NCBI GenBank assembly: GCA_012839745.1
Contig: DUMS01000086.1
Span: forward strand, 1-64,000
Length of the DNA: 64,000 nt
Source of the DNA: Tissierellia bacterium
GTDB taxonomy: Bacteria; Bacillota; Clostridia; Tissierellales; Tepidimicrobiaceae
Direction of reading: 5' to 3'
The notes below the pieces were generated by a model. That model was not told where the DNA came from. It searched no databases and was given only the letters and a program-made list of their open reading frames with translations. Positions 16,267 through 25,136 of the stretch are shown here, one piece after another; positions within the stretch are counted from its first letter, which is position 1; each line of letters opens with the position of its first letter. A program made the translations under genes and the position numbers.

Positions 16267-17262
16267 TTATCTGTGCTTTCTCAATAACTCTTTCAATATA
16301 TCATTTTTATCCAATCTATGATAAGCTTCTATGAACCTTATGGTTCCGGTTTTGGACCTCATGACCACCGAATGGGTTTTAACACGTTTGTCTCCAAAAT
16401 ATACTACTCCCTTAAGAAGGTCTCCATCTGATATGCCTGTTGCTGCAAAGAATATATCATCTCCCCTGGCCAGTTCATCTATAGATATATTTTGGCTAAT
16501 CCTCTCATCTGTCCATCCAAGTTCTCTTAACCTTTTCATTTCTTCCTGGCTTAAAGGCAAAAGCCTTCCTTGAAAATCTCCCCCTAGGCATTTTAAAGCT
16601 GCTGCTGCAATTACTCCTTCAGGGGCTCCTCCTACGTTAATCATTATATCCACGCCGGTATCATCAAAAGCCGTAGCTATGGCAGATGCAACATCTCCCT
16701 CTCCAAACAGCTTGATTCTGGCACCTATTCTTCTCACTTCCTCTATAAGGTCCCTGTGCCTTTCCCTATCCTGAATGGTTACCGTCAAATCTGAAATATC
16801 CTTATTTAATGCCTTGGCTACGGAGTACAGGTTTTCTTCAACAGATGCATCTATATCTATTTTGCCTTTTGCTTTTGGTCCCACAGCTATTTTTTTCATA
16901 TATGTATCCGGTGCCTTGAGCAAACATCCCTTTGGAGCCATGGCTATGACTGCCATTGCATTTGGCAATCCCTTGGCCACCAGTGTAGTTCCATCTAATG
17001 GGTCTACAGCTATATCTGCCTCCACATTCATTCCTCTTCCTATTTCCTCTCCAATATACAGCATGGGAGCTTCATCCAATTCCCCTTCTCCTATTACCAC
17101 TCTACCTCTGGTGTTTACCAGTTCAAATGCAGCTCTCATTCCATCTACAGCTGCCTGGTCTGCGCCAATCTTGTCTCCTCTGCCCATGTATCTTGCTGAA
17201 GCAATAGCTGCTATTTCTGTAACTCTAACTAAAGATAAAGCTAAATCCCTGTCCACAATCAT
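16267..17262 (-). CDS. glpX: Class II fructose-1,6-bisphosphatase (GlpX), copy A
   Basis: This is a 331-residue GlpX paralogue with the same intact motifs (GEGELDEAPMLYIGE, AVDPLDGTTLVAKG, NVGGAPEGVIAAAALKCLGG). It carries a short extra C-terminal tail (KNDILKELLRKHR) absent from copy B. The gene lies after the transaldolase gene and before copy B. The order fba-tal-glpX-rho is common in Firmicutes and only one glpX is usual, so this is a local duplication. ATG or the preceding ATC context at 17262 follows GAGGAGA. Confidence 0.94.
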   Translation of the reverse strand: MIVDRDLALSLVRVTEIAAIASARYMGRGDKIGADQAAVDGMRAAFELVNTRGRVVIGEGELDEAPMLYIGEEIGRGMNVEADIAVDPLDGTTLVAKGLPNAMAVIAMAPKGCLLKAPDTYMKKIAVGPKAKGKIDIDASVEENLYSVAKALNKDISDLTVTIQDRERHRDLIEEVRRIGARIKLFGEGDVASAIATAFDDTGVDIMINVGGAPEGVIAAAALKCLGGDFQGRLLPLSQEEMKRLRELGWTDERISQNISIDELARGDDIFFAATGISDGDLLKGVVYFGDKRVKTHSVVMRSKTGTIRFIEAYHRLDKNDILKELLRKHR

Positions 17263-17314
17263 CTCTCCTCATATTGTTTCTACTACTATTATAGACTAAA
17301 AGTAAAAAAAGTAA

Positions 17315-17332
17315 AGGAGACCAAAGTCTCCT
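17315..17332 (-). terminator. Short terminator between tal and glpX
   Basis: On the minus strand AGGAGAC and GTCTCCT form a 7-bp stem followed by TTTACTTTTTTT, directly after the transaldolase stop. It probably gives partial termination before the two glpX genes. Confidence 0.75.
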
Positions 17333-17333
17333 G

Positions 17334-17978
17334 TTATTTATATAATCCTTCCCAATCCTTCAGGAATTTCTTGATGCCTATATCCGTCAAAGGATGGCTA
17401 ACCATCTGATTGAATACCTTATATGGAATAGTTGCAATATGAGCTCCTGCCTTTGCTGCTTCTGTTACGTGAATTGGATGCCTTATGCTTGCTGCTATAA
17501 CCTGTGTGTCTATGCCGTGGATATCAAATATCTGAACAATATCGTGTATTATATCCATGCCTTCATTCCCAATATCGTCAAGCCTTCCTATAAATGGGCT
17601 TACATAGGTTGCTCCTGCCTTTGCAGCCAAAAGAGCCTGATTAGCTGAAAATACCAATGTTACATTGGTTTTGATTCCTTCCTCGTTTAGTACCCTTACA
17701 GCTTTCAGCCCTTCCTTTGTCATTGGAATCTTAATTACTATATTTGGATGAATTTTTGATAATTCTCTTGCTTCCTTAACCATTCCATCCTTCTCAAGGG
17801 ATATGACTTCAGCGCTTATAGGCCCATTTACAATGGAAGCTATTTCATGTATAACCTCTTTAAAGTCCCTTCCTTCCTTTGCAATAAGTGAAGGGTTGGT
17901 GGTTACACCTGAAATGACTCCCCACTCGTTTACTTCTCTTATTTCATCAACATTGGCAGTATCAATAAATAGTTTCAT
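17334..17978 (-). CDS. tal: Short transaldolase / fructose-6-phosphate aldolase family
   Basis: This 214-residue TIM barrel of the MipB/TalC subfamily is much shorter than classical transaldolases. N-terminal [16 protein letters not shown] and [13 protein letters not shown] are signatures, and the Schiff-base lysine is Lys83 in NIVIKIPMT. Family members exchange dihydroxyacetone units between sugar phosphates in the pentose-phosphate pathway, and a few act as fructose-6-phosphate aldolases. Which reaction applies cannot be settled by eye. ATG 17978 follows GAAAGGAG. It sits downstream of fba in the central-carbon block. Confidence 0.93.
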   Translation of the reverse strand: MKLFIDTANVDEIREVNEWGVISGVTTNPSLIAKEGRDFKEVIHEIASIVNGPISAEVISLEKDGMVKEARELSKIHPNIVIKIPMTKEGLKAVRVLNEEGIKTNVTLVFSANQALLAAKAGATYVSPFIGRLDDIGNEGMDIIHDIVQIFDIHGIDTQVIAASIRHPIHVTEAAKAGAHIATIPYKVFNQMVSHPLTDIGIKKFLKDWEGLYK

Positions 17979-18066
17979 TTTAAAACTCCTTTCAAATATC
18001 CTGGGAAACGGCCTCCCGTAATGGAATAATGCTAATTATAGAATATTGTCAATTTAAGTCGATTTT

Positions 18067-18095
18067 GATGCAAAAAGAACCGTCCCCGTTGCATC
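18067..18095 (-). repeat. REP palindrome copy 4, variant arms
   Basis: This is the same GGGGACGGTTCTT core, but the arms are GATGCAA and TTGCATC instead of AAGACAAG/CTTGTCTT. The compensatory change on both arms keeps the pairing, which argues that the hairpin is what is conserved. It abuts the fba stop TAA (18096..18098) in sense orientation. Confidence 0.85.
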
Positions 18096-18947
18096 TTATG
18101 CTCTTCCTGCTGAGCCGAATATATGCATCTTTTCCTTTATTACTTCCTTCATGGCTTCCTTTGCAGGTGCCAGTACCTTTCTTGGGTCTATGTTCTTTGG
18201 GTTTTTCTCGTTGTAATCCCTTATGGCCTGTGTAAATGCTATTCTCAAATCCGTATCTATGTTTATCTTATTTATTCCCAGGGATACAGCCTTCTTTATG
18301 GAATCTTCCGGAACTCCGCTGGAGCCGTGAAGTACCAGTGGAATTCCCACAAGCTCCTTTATTCTCTTTATTCTGTCAAAATCAAGCTTTGGCTCTCCCT
18401 TGTATACCCCATGGGCAGTGCCTACTGCTATAGCCAGGTAGTCAACGCCTGTTTCATCAACAAACAGTTTGGCTTCATCAGGATCGGTAAAGGCAGCTTC
18501 CCTTTCATCTACAGTTACATTATCCTCAGTACCTCCAATTTTACCCAGCTCTGCTTCTACTGAAACTCCTACAGCATGGGCAACTTCAATAACCTTTTTA
18601 GTTATATTGATATTTTCCCTCAATTCATACTTTGAACCATCAATCATTACAGATGTAAATCCATGCCTTATGCAAAGCATTACCTGATCAAAATCTGTAC
18701 CATGGTCCAAATGCAGTGCAACAGGCACCTTTGCCTTTCTTGCTGCTAATTTTCCAAGTGCTGCTATGTACTCTATTCCTGCATATTTTATTCCGCCCTG
18801 GCTGGCTTGAAGTATAACCGGCGAATTGGTTTCCTCTGCTGCTTCTATAATGGCCTGAACAATCTCCATATTGTTTACATTAAATGCCCCAACTGCATAG
18901 TTGTACTTATTGGCATGGTCCAATAATTCCTTACCTGTAACTAACAT
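18096..18947 (-). CDS. fba: Class II fructose-bisphosphate aldolase
   Basis: The 283-residue zinc aldolase splits fructose-1,6-bisphosphate (or related tagatose/sedoheptulose bisphosphates) to triose phosphates. The metal-binding motif VALHLDHGTDFDQV, EAELGKIGGTEDNV, YLAIAVGTAHGVYKGEP and the phosphate loop LVLHGSSGVPED are all present. ATG 18947 follows AAAGGAGGG, 13 nt after the zinc-ribbon gene. A REP element begins exactly at its stop codon. Confidence 0.95.
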   Translation of the reverse strand: MLVTGKELLDHANKYNYAVGAFNVNNMEIVQAIIEAAEETNSPVILQASQGGIKYAGIEYIAALGKLAARKAKVPVALHLDHGTDFDQVMLCIRHGFTSVMIDGSKYELRENINITKKVIEVAHAVGVSVEAELGKIGGTEDNVTVDEREAAFTDPDEAKLFVDETGVDYLAIAVGTAHGVYKGEPKLDFDRIKRIKELVGIPLVLHGSSGVPEDSIKKAVSLGINKINIDTDLRIAFTQAIRDYNEKNPKNIDPRKVLAPAKEAMKEVIKEKMHIFGSAGRA

Positions 18948-18960
18948 TATTTACCCTCCT

Positions 18961-19611
18961 TTATTTTTTAATATGCTTATTGCTGTCTACTATGGAATCA
19001 ATACATGAAATATCATTTTTCTTCAGTATTATAACATCCTTGTTCATTATAACATCCAAATCCTCTTCCGTTTCTGCAAATATAAGCTTTACACTATGGC
19101 AGCTCAAACATTCAAGCTCAATTCTGTCAGAAAACAGCTCAATTTTTATACTTGAACTGCCGCAGTCGCATTTAATCTTATCATTTTTGTCCATATCAAA
19201 TAGCCTTATAAGTGCTCTGGTTATGATATCAAAGTTTGTAAATATGTCTCTTCTATCCCCTTCACTTACAATATCCCCAACTTCCATTCCCATCTCCTTT
19301 ATCTTGTTTCTGCCCAGTTTCTTATCTCCTAGAAAGAATATAAGGGAATTGTCTCTGGTCCGGAATATATTGTCCCTGCTGATAATTGTATGTAAAGGGA
19401 ACTCCAGTATTTCATCATTTATTTTAAAGGATATAATCCTGTTGTTTACTACGCTTTTTTTCCCAACATTAATCTTTATTATTCTCCCGCATAAACACTC
19501 GTATTCTATTTTATCATATTTAAGAATATTAAACAGATTAAATTCATATTCCTTTAATCTATTGCACAAATCGCACTTTATGATTAAGGACTTGCATAAG
19601 TTCACCACCAC
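18961..19611 (-). CDS. Zinc-ribbon-like protein of unknown function
   Basis: The 216-residue protein is not recognised. It has four cysteine pairs arranged as two probable zinc ribbons: CDLC with CLCG in the first 45 residues, and CDCG with CLSCHS near residues 150-175. The middle part is mixed alpha/beta with no signal peptide or membrane segment. Starts are three consecutive GTG codons after GGGGGAG. It is 13 nt upstream of fba and co-directional, so it heads the carbon-metabolism block. Nucleic-acid binding or a regulatory role for fba is possible but not shown. Confidence 0.7.
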   Translation of the reverse strand: MVVNLCKSLIIKCDLCNRLKEYEFNLFNILKYDKIEYECLCGRIIKINVGKKSVVNNRIISFKINDEILEFPLHTIISRDNIFRTRDNSLIFFLGDKKLGRNKIKEMGMEVGDIVSEGDRRDIFTNFDIITRALIRLFDMDKNDKIKCDCGSSSIKIELFSDRIELECLSCHSVKLIFAETEEDLDVIMNKDVIILKKNDISCIDSIVDSNKHIKK

Positions 19612-19685
19612 GCCTATCTCCCCCCTTTATGTCATAAATTCTATATAAATCGAGGAAATCCTCCCAAAAAACAAAAATAAAAATA

Positions 19686-19733
19686 AAAAACAAGTTCCTT
19701 TATTTCCCTTGCGTGGAAAAGGAACTTGTTTTT
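19686..19733 (-). terminator. Terminator of the kal-kce operon
   Basis: A perfect 15-bp stem (AAAAACAAGTTCCTT and its complement) with an 18-nt loop lies 4 nt after the kce stop. The minus-strand RNA continues into TTTTTATTTTTATTTTTG. Confidence 0.85.
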
Positions 19734-19736
19734 ATA

Positions 19737-20555
19737 TTATCTTTTCTTTAGTCCCAGTATCTGCCTTGCTTCATCAGGTGTAGCAATTTCCCTGCCCAGC
19801 TCTTTAGCAAGCCTTACTACCTTTTCAACCAGTTCTCCATTTGATTTTGCTAAAACGCCTTTTGAAATATATACGTTATCTTCAAATCCTACTCTTACAT
19901 GGCCTCCCATTACAATTCCCAGTGCTGCCATCTGAAACTGATGTCTTCCAACTCCTGCAACAGTCCAGGTGGACCCTTCTGGAAGGCTGTCTACCATGAA
20001 AGCCAAATCCCTTGCAGTAGCTGCTATTTGAACTCCCATTACGAAGTCAAAATGCATTGGCTTCAGTATATATCCCTGTTTAGCAAATTTTATTGCATAA
20101 TCTATCATGCCTTTGTCAAATACTTCAATTTCAGGCTTGATCCCCTTTTCAATCATCTTCTGTCCAAAGTATTTGATGGTGTTTTCAGTGTTTACAAATA
20201 TTTCATCTCCGCCAAAGTTTAGAGTTCCACAGTCCAGTGTTGCCATTTCTGGCAGAAGCTCTATAGGCTGCAGCCTTTCGTCATTGCTCATTCCCACTGC
20301 TCCACCTGTAGATGGCTGGATTATTACATCAGGGCATCTCCTCCTGATTTCCTCCATACACAGTCTGAATCTTTCCTTGTCCTGTGTAGGAGTGCCATCG
20401 TCATATCTTACGTGAAGGTGAATTATGCTTGCTCCTGCTCTATAGGCAGATTCTGCCTCTCTTCCTATTTCCTCTACAGTATAAGGCACATTTGGGTTGT
20501 TTTCCTTTGTAACTTCTGCTCCGCATATAGCTGCAGTAATTATTAACTTGTCCAT
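19737..20555 (-). CDS. kce: 3-keto-5-aminohexanoate cleavage enzyme (BKACE family)
   Basis: The 272-residue zinc TIM-barrel enzyme condenses a beta-keto acid with acetyl-CoA. Kce converts 3-keto-5-aminohexanoate to 3-aminobutyryl-CoA and acetoacetate in lysine fermentation. With ATG 20555 (AAGGAGTG upstream) the zinc histidines fall at His46 and His48 in SIIHLHVRYDDG, as in characterised Kce. The GFEDN glutamate is also present. The track start at 20564 adds three residues without support. The downstream enzyme gene kal lies immediately upstream (33 nt), which fixes the substrate better than the family alone. Other BKACE specificities remain possible. Confidence 0.9.
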   Translation of the reverse strand: MDKLIITAAICGAEVTKENNPNVPYTVEEIGREAESAYRAGASIIHLHVRYDDGTPTQDKERFRLCMEEIRRRCPDVIIQPSTGGAVGMSNDERLQPIELLPEMATLDCGTLNFGGDEIFVNTENTIKYFGQKMIEKGIKPEIEVFDKGMIDYAIKFAKQGYILKPMHFDFVMGVQIAATARDLAFMVDSLPEGSTWTVAGVGRHQFQMAALGIVMGGHVRVGFEDNVYISKGVLAKSNGELVEKVVRLAKELGREIATPDEARQILGLKKR

Positions 20556-20588
20556 TAGAATCACTCCTTAAATACCATATTTAAATAT

Positions 20589-20972
20589 CTATTTTCTCAT
20601 CTTGTCCTTAGGTACTACGCATGTTCCTTCTGCCCTGCATACAACTATAGGCTCTTCCAATACGTCGCATGCTGACTCGTTTATATCTGGCCTTGGTGTA
20701 ATAACCTTTCTTGCTTCAAATACCATCTTTCTTGAAGTGTTTCCAACATGTGTTATTTCTCCAACTGCTTCTATGTAATCTCCAGCATGAACAGGAGCCA
20801 GGAATTCTACCTTGTTGTAAGCTACAAACAGACCTTCGTCTCCATCATGTCTAATAAGTAGCTCTGTTGCAACATCACCAAACAGCTGTAACATCTTTGC
20901 TCCGTCTACAAGATTCCCACCGTAGTGAGCATCTCCTGAACTCATTCTTACTCTAATCATTGCTTTATCCAT
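20589..20972 (-). CDS. kal: 3-aminobutyryl-CoA ammonia-lyase
   Basis: The 127-residue hot-dog-fold protein has the sequence pattern of Kal ([56 protein letters not shown]). It removes ammonia from 3-aminobutyryl-CoA, the product of Kce, to give crotonyl-CoA. ATG 20972 follows GGAGGGG. The pair kal-kce is normally part of a longer lysine-degradation cluster (kamA, kamDE, kdd). None of those genes is in this window. Confidence 0.9.
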   Translation of the reverse strand: MDKAMIRVRMSSGDAHYGGNLVDGAKMLQLFGDVATELLIRHDGDEGLFVAYNKVEFLAPVHAGDYIEAVGEITHVGNTSRKMVFEARKVITPRPDINESACDVLEEPIVVCRAEGTCVVPKDKMRK

Positions 20973-21013
20973 AAAATCCCCTCCATTTAATATTACTTTG
21001 TTAAGTCATATAC

Positions 21014-21022
21014 ATTATACCA
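21014..21022 (-). promoter_or_regulatory. Possible extended -10 promoter for kal-kce
   Basis: TGGTATAAT on the minus strand, an extended -10, lies about 42 nt upstream of kal and just after the aminotransferase stop. No good -35 was found at 17 nt, so support is limited. Confidence 0.4.
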
Positions 21023-21034
21023 TACTTATATATT

Positions 21035-22204
21035 CTATACCATATCAATTGCTTTTTCAATTCTCTCTAAGGCTTCCTTTAAAAGGGAACGTGGGCAGCC
21101 TATGTTAAACCTCATGAATCCCTTGCCTTCTTCCCCAAACATGCCTCCATCATTCAATGCCAACTGACATTTGTTTACAAAGAAGTCCTTAAGCTCATCA
21201 GGACTCATATTAAGTCCCCTGCAGTCAACCCATATCAGGTATGTTCCCTCTGGCTTCATTGCCTTAAGCTTTGGAATCCTTTTGTTGATGTAATCTATGA
21301 AGAAATCCCTGTTGCATTCAAGGTATTCTAACAGCTCATCAAGCCATTCTTCGGATTCGTTGTATGCAGCAATTAATGCTTCCCCTCCAAATATGTTTGG
21401 AGTTGATACATGGTCCTTGTTGATTTCAGCTCTGTATTTTCTCCTAAGCTCCTCGTTGGATATAATGACATTTGAAACCTGAAGCCCTGCTATGTTGAAG
21501 GTCTTGCTGGGAGCTGTCAGCACTACACAGTTATCCCTTATTTCATCTGAAATACTGCCTAGTACTATATGCCTGTTTCCGCTATATACAATGTCAAAAT
21601 GTATTTCATCGGATACAATCAATATGTTATTTCTAATGCATATATCTGCAAGTTCCTTAAGCTCCTCCTCCTTCCAGACCCTTCCTCCGGGATTGTGGGG
21701 GCTGCACAATATAAGCATTTTAGTCCTTGAATCAATTTTTTTCATAAGGTCATTGTAGTCCATATGGTACTTTCCATCCTCAAGCTTGAGAGGGTTTCTT
21801 ACTATTTCACGCCAGTTGTCCCTGATTACGCTGTAGAATGGATGATATACGGGAGTCTGTATTATGACCTTGTCTCCCGGCTCTGTAAAGGCCCTTATAC
21901 AATAGCTTAATGCTGGAACCACTCCCGGAGTGTATGTAATCCACTCCCTTTCAACCTTAAAGTTATGCCTTCTAGCCATCCACCCTATTACTGCATTGTA
22001 ATAGTCATCAGAAGGAAATGTATATCCAAATATGCTGTGACGAGCCCTCCTCTCTAATGCTTCCGTAATGGGCTTGGCTGCAGGAAAATCCATATCCGCA
22101 ACCCAAAGTGGAATGAGATCTTCTCTTCCATACAGTGTACCTAAGCTATCCCATTTTAAGCAGCTGGTATTGCGCCTATCCACTATGCTGTCAAAATCGT
22201 ACAT
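21035..22204 (-). CDS. MalY/PatB-type aminotransferase or cystathionine beta-lyase
   Basis: The 389-residue PLP enzyme of fold type I is of the MalY/PatB subgroup. Supporting motifs are FDSIVDRRNTSCLKWD at the N-terminus, LWVADMDFPAAKPI, CSPHNPGGRVW, the SDEIHFDIVY aspartate that holds the pyridine nitrogen, and the lysine in APSKTFNIAGLQ. Members cleave cystathionine or cysteine (C-S lyase) or act as aminotransferases. ATG 22204 follows AGGGGATGATAGG. The track start at 22273 lacks support. It lies next to kal-kce, but no pathway link is evident. Confidence 0.88.
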   Translation of the reverse strand: MYDFDSIVDRRNTSCLKWDSLGTLYGREDLIPLWVADMDFPAAKPITEALERRARHSIFGYTFPSDDYYNAVIGWMARRHNFKVEREWITYTPGVVPALSYCIRAFTEPGDKVIIQTPVYHPFYSVIRDNWREIVRNPLKLEDGKYHMDYNDLMKKIDSRTKMLILCSPHNPGGRVWKEEELKELADICIRNNILIVSDEIHFDIVYSGNRHIVLGSISDEIRDNCVVLTAPSKTFNIAGLQVSNVIISNEELRRKYRAEINKDHVSTPNIFGGEALIAAYNESEEWLDELLEYLECNRDFFIDYINKRIPKLKAMKPEGTYLIWVDCRGLNMSPDELKDFFVNKCQLALNDGGMFGEEGKGFMRFNIGCPRSLLKEALERIEKAIDMV

Positions 22205-22307
22205 CCTATCATCCCCTATCATGTCCTTTTCCTTTATTATATCATAATGTGCTTCCAGTTTACTATTTAACAAATGTTTCTAGAATTTTTAACTATATTG
22301 TAACTAC

Positions 22308-22336
22308 ATATATTGAAAGATATGGTAAAATATTAT
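22308..22336 (+). promoter_or_regulatory. Probable sigma-A promoter of the MacB-like operon
   Basis: TTGTAA, a 17-nt spacer and TATTAT end 29 nt before the TTG start of the ATPase gene. It is divergent from the aminotransferase gene. Confidence 0.5.
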
Positions 22337-22365
22337 TATTAGTGTATTGGGAGGTGAGATGATTA

Positions 22366-23073
22366 TTGGATGAGCTTATCAATCTTAAGAATGTGAGAAA
22401 GGTATACAGGATGGGGGATGAAAAAATAGTCGCCTTGAATGATATCAATCTGACCATCTATAGAGAGGAATTCGTGTGCCTGCTTGGAACCTCAGGCTCA
22501 GGAAAGAGTACGCTTTTAAACCTTATGGCCGGCTTGGAAAAGCCTACAAAAGGCGAAATAATAATTGGAAAGCATCATATTGAAAAGATGAATGAAAAGC
22601 AATTGGCCAAATTTCGCCAGCTGCATATCGGGTTTGTATTCCAGTCCTATAACCTGATACCTACCCTGTCGGCACTGGAAAATGTAAGCTTAAGCCTTAC
22701 ATTCAGAGGAGTCCCAAAAAAGGTTAGGGAAAAGATGGCTAAGGAAATGCTTGTTGCAGTAGGATTGGGCAATAGGCTTAGGCATAAACCTTCCGAAATG
22801 AGCGGAGGGCAGCAGCAAAGGGTCAGTATTGCCAGAGCTTTTGTAGGCAATCCTGAAATAGTGTTTGCTGACGAGCCCACAGGCAACCTGGACACAAAAA
22901 CCACCATAGAAGTAATGGACCTTATAACAGACATGGCAAGGGAACACAAGCAGACTCTGATCATAGTAACCCATGACCCTGAAATAGCGCCATATGGTGA
23001 TAGAATAATACATCTAAGAGATGGCAGCATTGAAAAGATAGTTCAAAATAAAAAGAAGGAGGATTATGCATAG
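22366..23073 (+). CDS. MacB/LolD-type ABC transporter ATPase
   Basis: The 235-residue ATPase of the MacB/LolD/FtsE group has Walker A GTSGSGKST, Q-loop VFQSYNLIPT, signature MSGGQQQRVSIARA, Walker B IVFADEPTGNLD and the switch histidine in VTHDPE. TTG 22366 is the start, with GGGAGGTG upstream. The stop overlaps the next gene's GTG by one base (TAGTG), so translation is coupled. Its partner permease is two genes downstream. This group drives extraction or mechanotransmission rather than classical transport. Confidence 0.93.
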   Translation: MDELINLKNVRKVYRMGDEKIVALNDINLTIYREEFVCLLGTSGSGKSTLLNLMAGLEKPTKGEIIIGKHHIEKMNEKQLAKFRQLHIGFVFQSYNLIPTLSALENVSLSLTFRGVPKKVREKMAKEMLVAVGLGNRLRHKPSEMSGGQQQRVSIARAFVGNPEIVFADEPTGNLDTKTTIEVMDLITDMAREHKQTLIIVTHDPEIAPYGDRIIHLRDGSIEKIVQNKKKEDYA

Positions 23074-25136
23074 TGAAAAAAGGTTTTGCATTTTTTTTAG
23101 TCCTAATAATAATATTATCACAGCTTTCAATTGCAGCAATTGCAGGTGACGATGAAGAGTTTGATACAAAGAAAGTAATGCCAAAATTCAGCATTCAGAA
23201 TCAGGATATACCAACTGCCGATGCCAATACAACAATGACACTGTCCTTTAATCTTACAAATTCAGGGTATCAGGCAAGGAATGTTGTCATTACGCCTGAA
23301 TTCATAGCTGAAAACAACCCATTTACAGTAAGCGGGCTGACAAATTCCCATGCCATTGGAAATATCAACGGAAATACCACAGTCAATGTCAAGATAAAGC
23401 TCAATGTGGCACCTAATGCTAAAGCTGGTACATATCCCATACGCCTGGTTATAGACTATGAAAACGTATTTGGAGACAAGGGCCAGTATGTAGAAACAGT
23501 ATATATAAAGGTAAGCGGCAAAAGCACACCTCCCAGGCTGATAATCGACAGAGTTTCTACAGAGCCTAAGGAAATAGGCCCTGGAGACAGTGCAAACATA
23601 AGCATTGTATTTGTGAACAAAGGCACAATTGAAGCCAAGGACATATCTGTGACACTGGAAGGACTAAATTCCAACGGAGGATTCTATATACAGAATGGGT
23701 CCAATGTAGGCTACGTAACAAGGGTAAGAGGAGATTCCTTTGGAGTGGTTTCCTTCAGCTTAAATGCTGCAAAGAACATAGCAATAGGAAGCCACGAGCT
23801 GTCTGTAAAGTTCAGCTATCAGGACAGCCAGGGAACCCCTTATGAGGATGTTCAGAAGATATACCTGAATATAACCGGTGAAGGAACTTCAGGCTCCAAT
23901 CTTGTAATAGAAAATCTTAATTATCCAGCTGCAGGAGTAGAAAAGGGAGAGGACTTCATATTTAATTTTGATTTGATAAACAAGGGGGAAATGGAAGCCT
24001 CCAACATTATAGTCAGGGCAGAGAGTACAGAACCTGGAGTTGTTCCAAAGTCATCCAGCATCATTAAATTAAACTCCATATCCCCTGGCAATAAGGAAAG
24101 CCTGCAATTTATATTTACTCCTGTAGACAGTGCAGAGTCAAAGAACTACCCCATCAGGATTACAGTAGAATATCAGGATGAGCTAAACTATGGAACTGAC
24201 AGTGCATACACGTTAACTCAATATATAGGAGCCTATGTAGAAGGCAAAGAGGAAAGCTCCGTCGGCAAGCCAAAGCTTATTATTGATAAGTACAGCTTTG
24301 AGCCAAATATTGTAAGGGCCGGCGAAAACTTTGTAATGAATCTGTCCTTCTATAACACAAACGGCCAGCAGACCATCAGGAATATAAAGATATTCCTGAC
24401 TTCAAATGAAACTACAGACCCAACCAGCAACAGCGCAGGAAGCAGCGTATTTACCCCTGTAAACAGCAGCAATACATTCTACATTGACAGCATTCCTCCA
24501 AAGGGAAGAGTGGAAAAGAGCATAACACTGTTTACCGTTCCTGATGCTCAGGCAAAAACCTATACCATAATTGCAAATTTCGAGTATGAAAATGGAGAAG
24601 GGCAGGAATTTACCGCTACAGAGCTTATTGGAGTGCCTGTAGTACAGCAGTCCAAGCTGGAGCTGGGAGAGCTAAGCATAAGCCCAGAAGCCTATATAGG
24701 CCAGCCAAGCCCTGTATTCATTGAATTCTACAATACCGGAAAGGTAACTTTGTACAATATGATGGTTAAGCTGGAAGGGGATTTTCAGACTGAAAATGGA
24801 AGCTACTATGTTGGCAACTTTGAAATAGGAAGATCTGACTACTTTGAGGGGATGATTATACCCACATCTCCTGGTGAAGTAACAGGCGCACTGGTATTTA
24901 CCTATGAAGACTCTACTGGAGAGCCTATTGAAGTTAGAAGGGAGTTTACAATTAATGTAATGGAATCCATGCCAATAGGCGACTTCCCACAGGATATGCC
25001 TCCTATTCCTGAAGAAAATGCAAGCATATTCAAAAAGCCTGTATTCTGGATTGCAGCAGGGGCAGTGGCAGTAGTTATTATTGGAGTTGTAATCTTCAAA
25101 AAAAGAAGAAAGAAAGGTATGTCACTAGATGAATAG
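23073..25136 (+). CDS. Exported, membrane-anchored CARDB/COG1361-like protein of the ABC system
   Basis: The 687-residue protein has a signal peptide (FAFFLVLIIILSQLSIAAIA), then about five beta-sandwich repeats of the CARDB/COG1361 type. Each repeat reads like LIIDRVSTEPKEIGPGDSAN or LIIDKYSFEPNIVRAGENFV and continues with a pattern like NKGTIEAKDISVTLEG. A C-terminal transmembrane helix (PVFWIAAGAVAVVIIGVVIF) and a basic tail follow. It is therefore displayed outside the cell on a single anchor. It lies between ATPase and permease genes, overlapping both, where MacAB-type systems carry a MacA/HlyD adaptor. It has no HlyD-like region. An adaptor or substrate-catching role is inferred. Confidence 0.88.
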   Translation: MKKGFAFFLVLIIILSQLSIAAIAGDDEEFDTKKVMPKFSIQNQDIPTADANTTMTLSFNLTNSGYQARNVVITPEFIAENNPFTVSGLTNSHAIGNINGNTTVNVKIKLNVAPNAKAGTYPIRLVIDYENVFGDKGQYVETVYIKVSGKSTPPRLIIDRVSTEPKEIGPGDSANISIVFVNKGTIEAKDISVTLEGLNSNGGFYIQNGSNVGYVTRVRGDSFGVVSFSLNAAKNIAIGSHELSVKFSYQDSQGTPYEDVQKIYLNITGEGTSGSNLVIENLNYPAAGVEKGEDFIFNFDLINKGEMEASNIIVRAESTEPGVVPKSSSIIKLNSISPGNKESLQFIFTPVDSAESKNYPIRITVEYQDELNYGTDSAYTLTQYIGAYVEGKEESSVGKPKLIIDKYSFEPNIVRAGENFVMNLSFYNTNGQQTIRNIKIFLTSNETTDPTSNSAGSSVFTPVNSSNTFYIDSIPPKGRVEKSITLFTVPDAQAKTYTIIANFEYENGEGQEFTATELIGVPVVQQSKLELGELSISPEAYIGQPSPVFIEFYNTGKVTLYNMMVKLEGDFQTENGSYYVGNFEIGRSDYFEGMIIPTSPGEVTGALVFTYEDSTGEPIEVRREFTINVMESMPIGDFPQDMPPIPEENASIFKKPVFWIAAGAVAVVIIGVVIFKKRRKKGMSLDE

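Noticed and set aside
18980-19648. Plus-strand ORF of 222 codons
   Set aside because: It is a serine/leucine/isoleucine-rich shadow of the zinc-ribbon gene, which has the better start and cysteine motifs.
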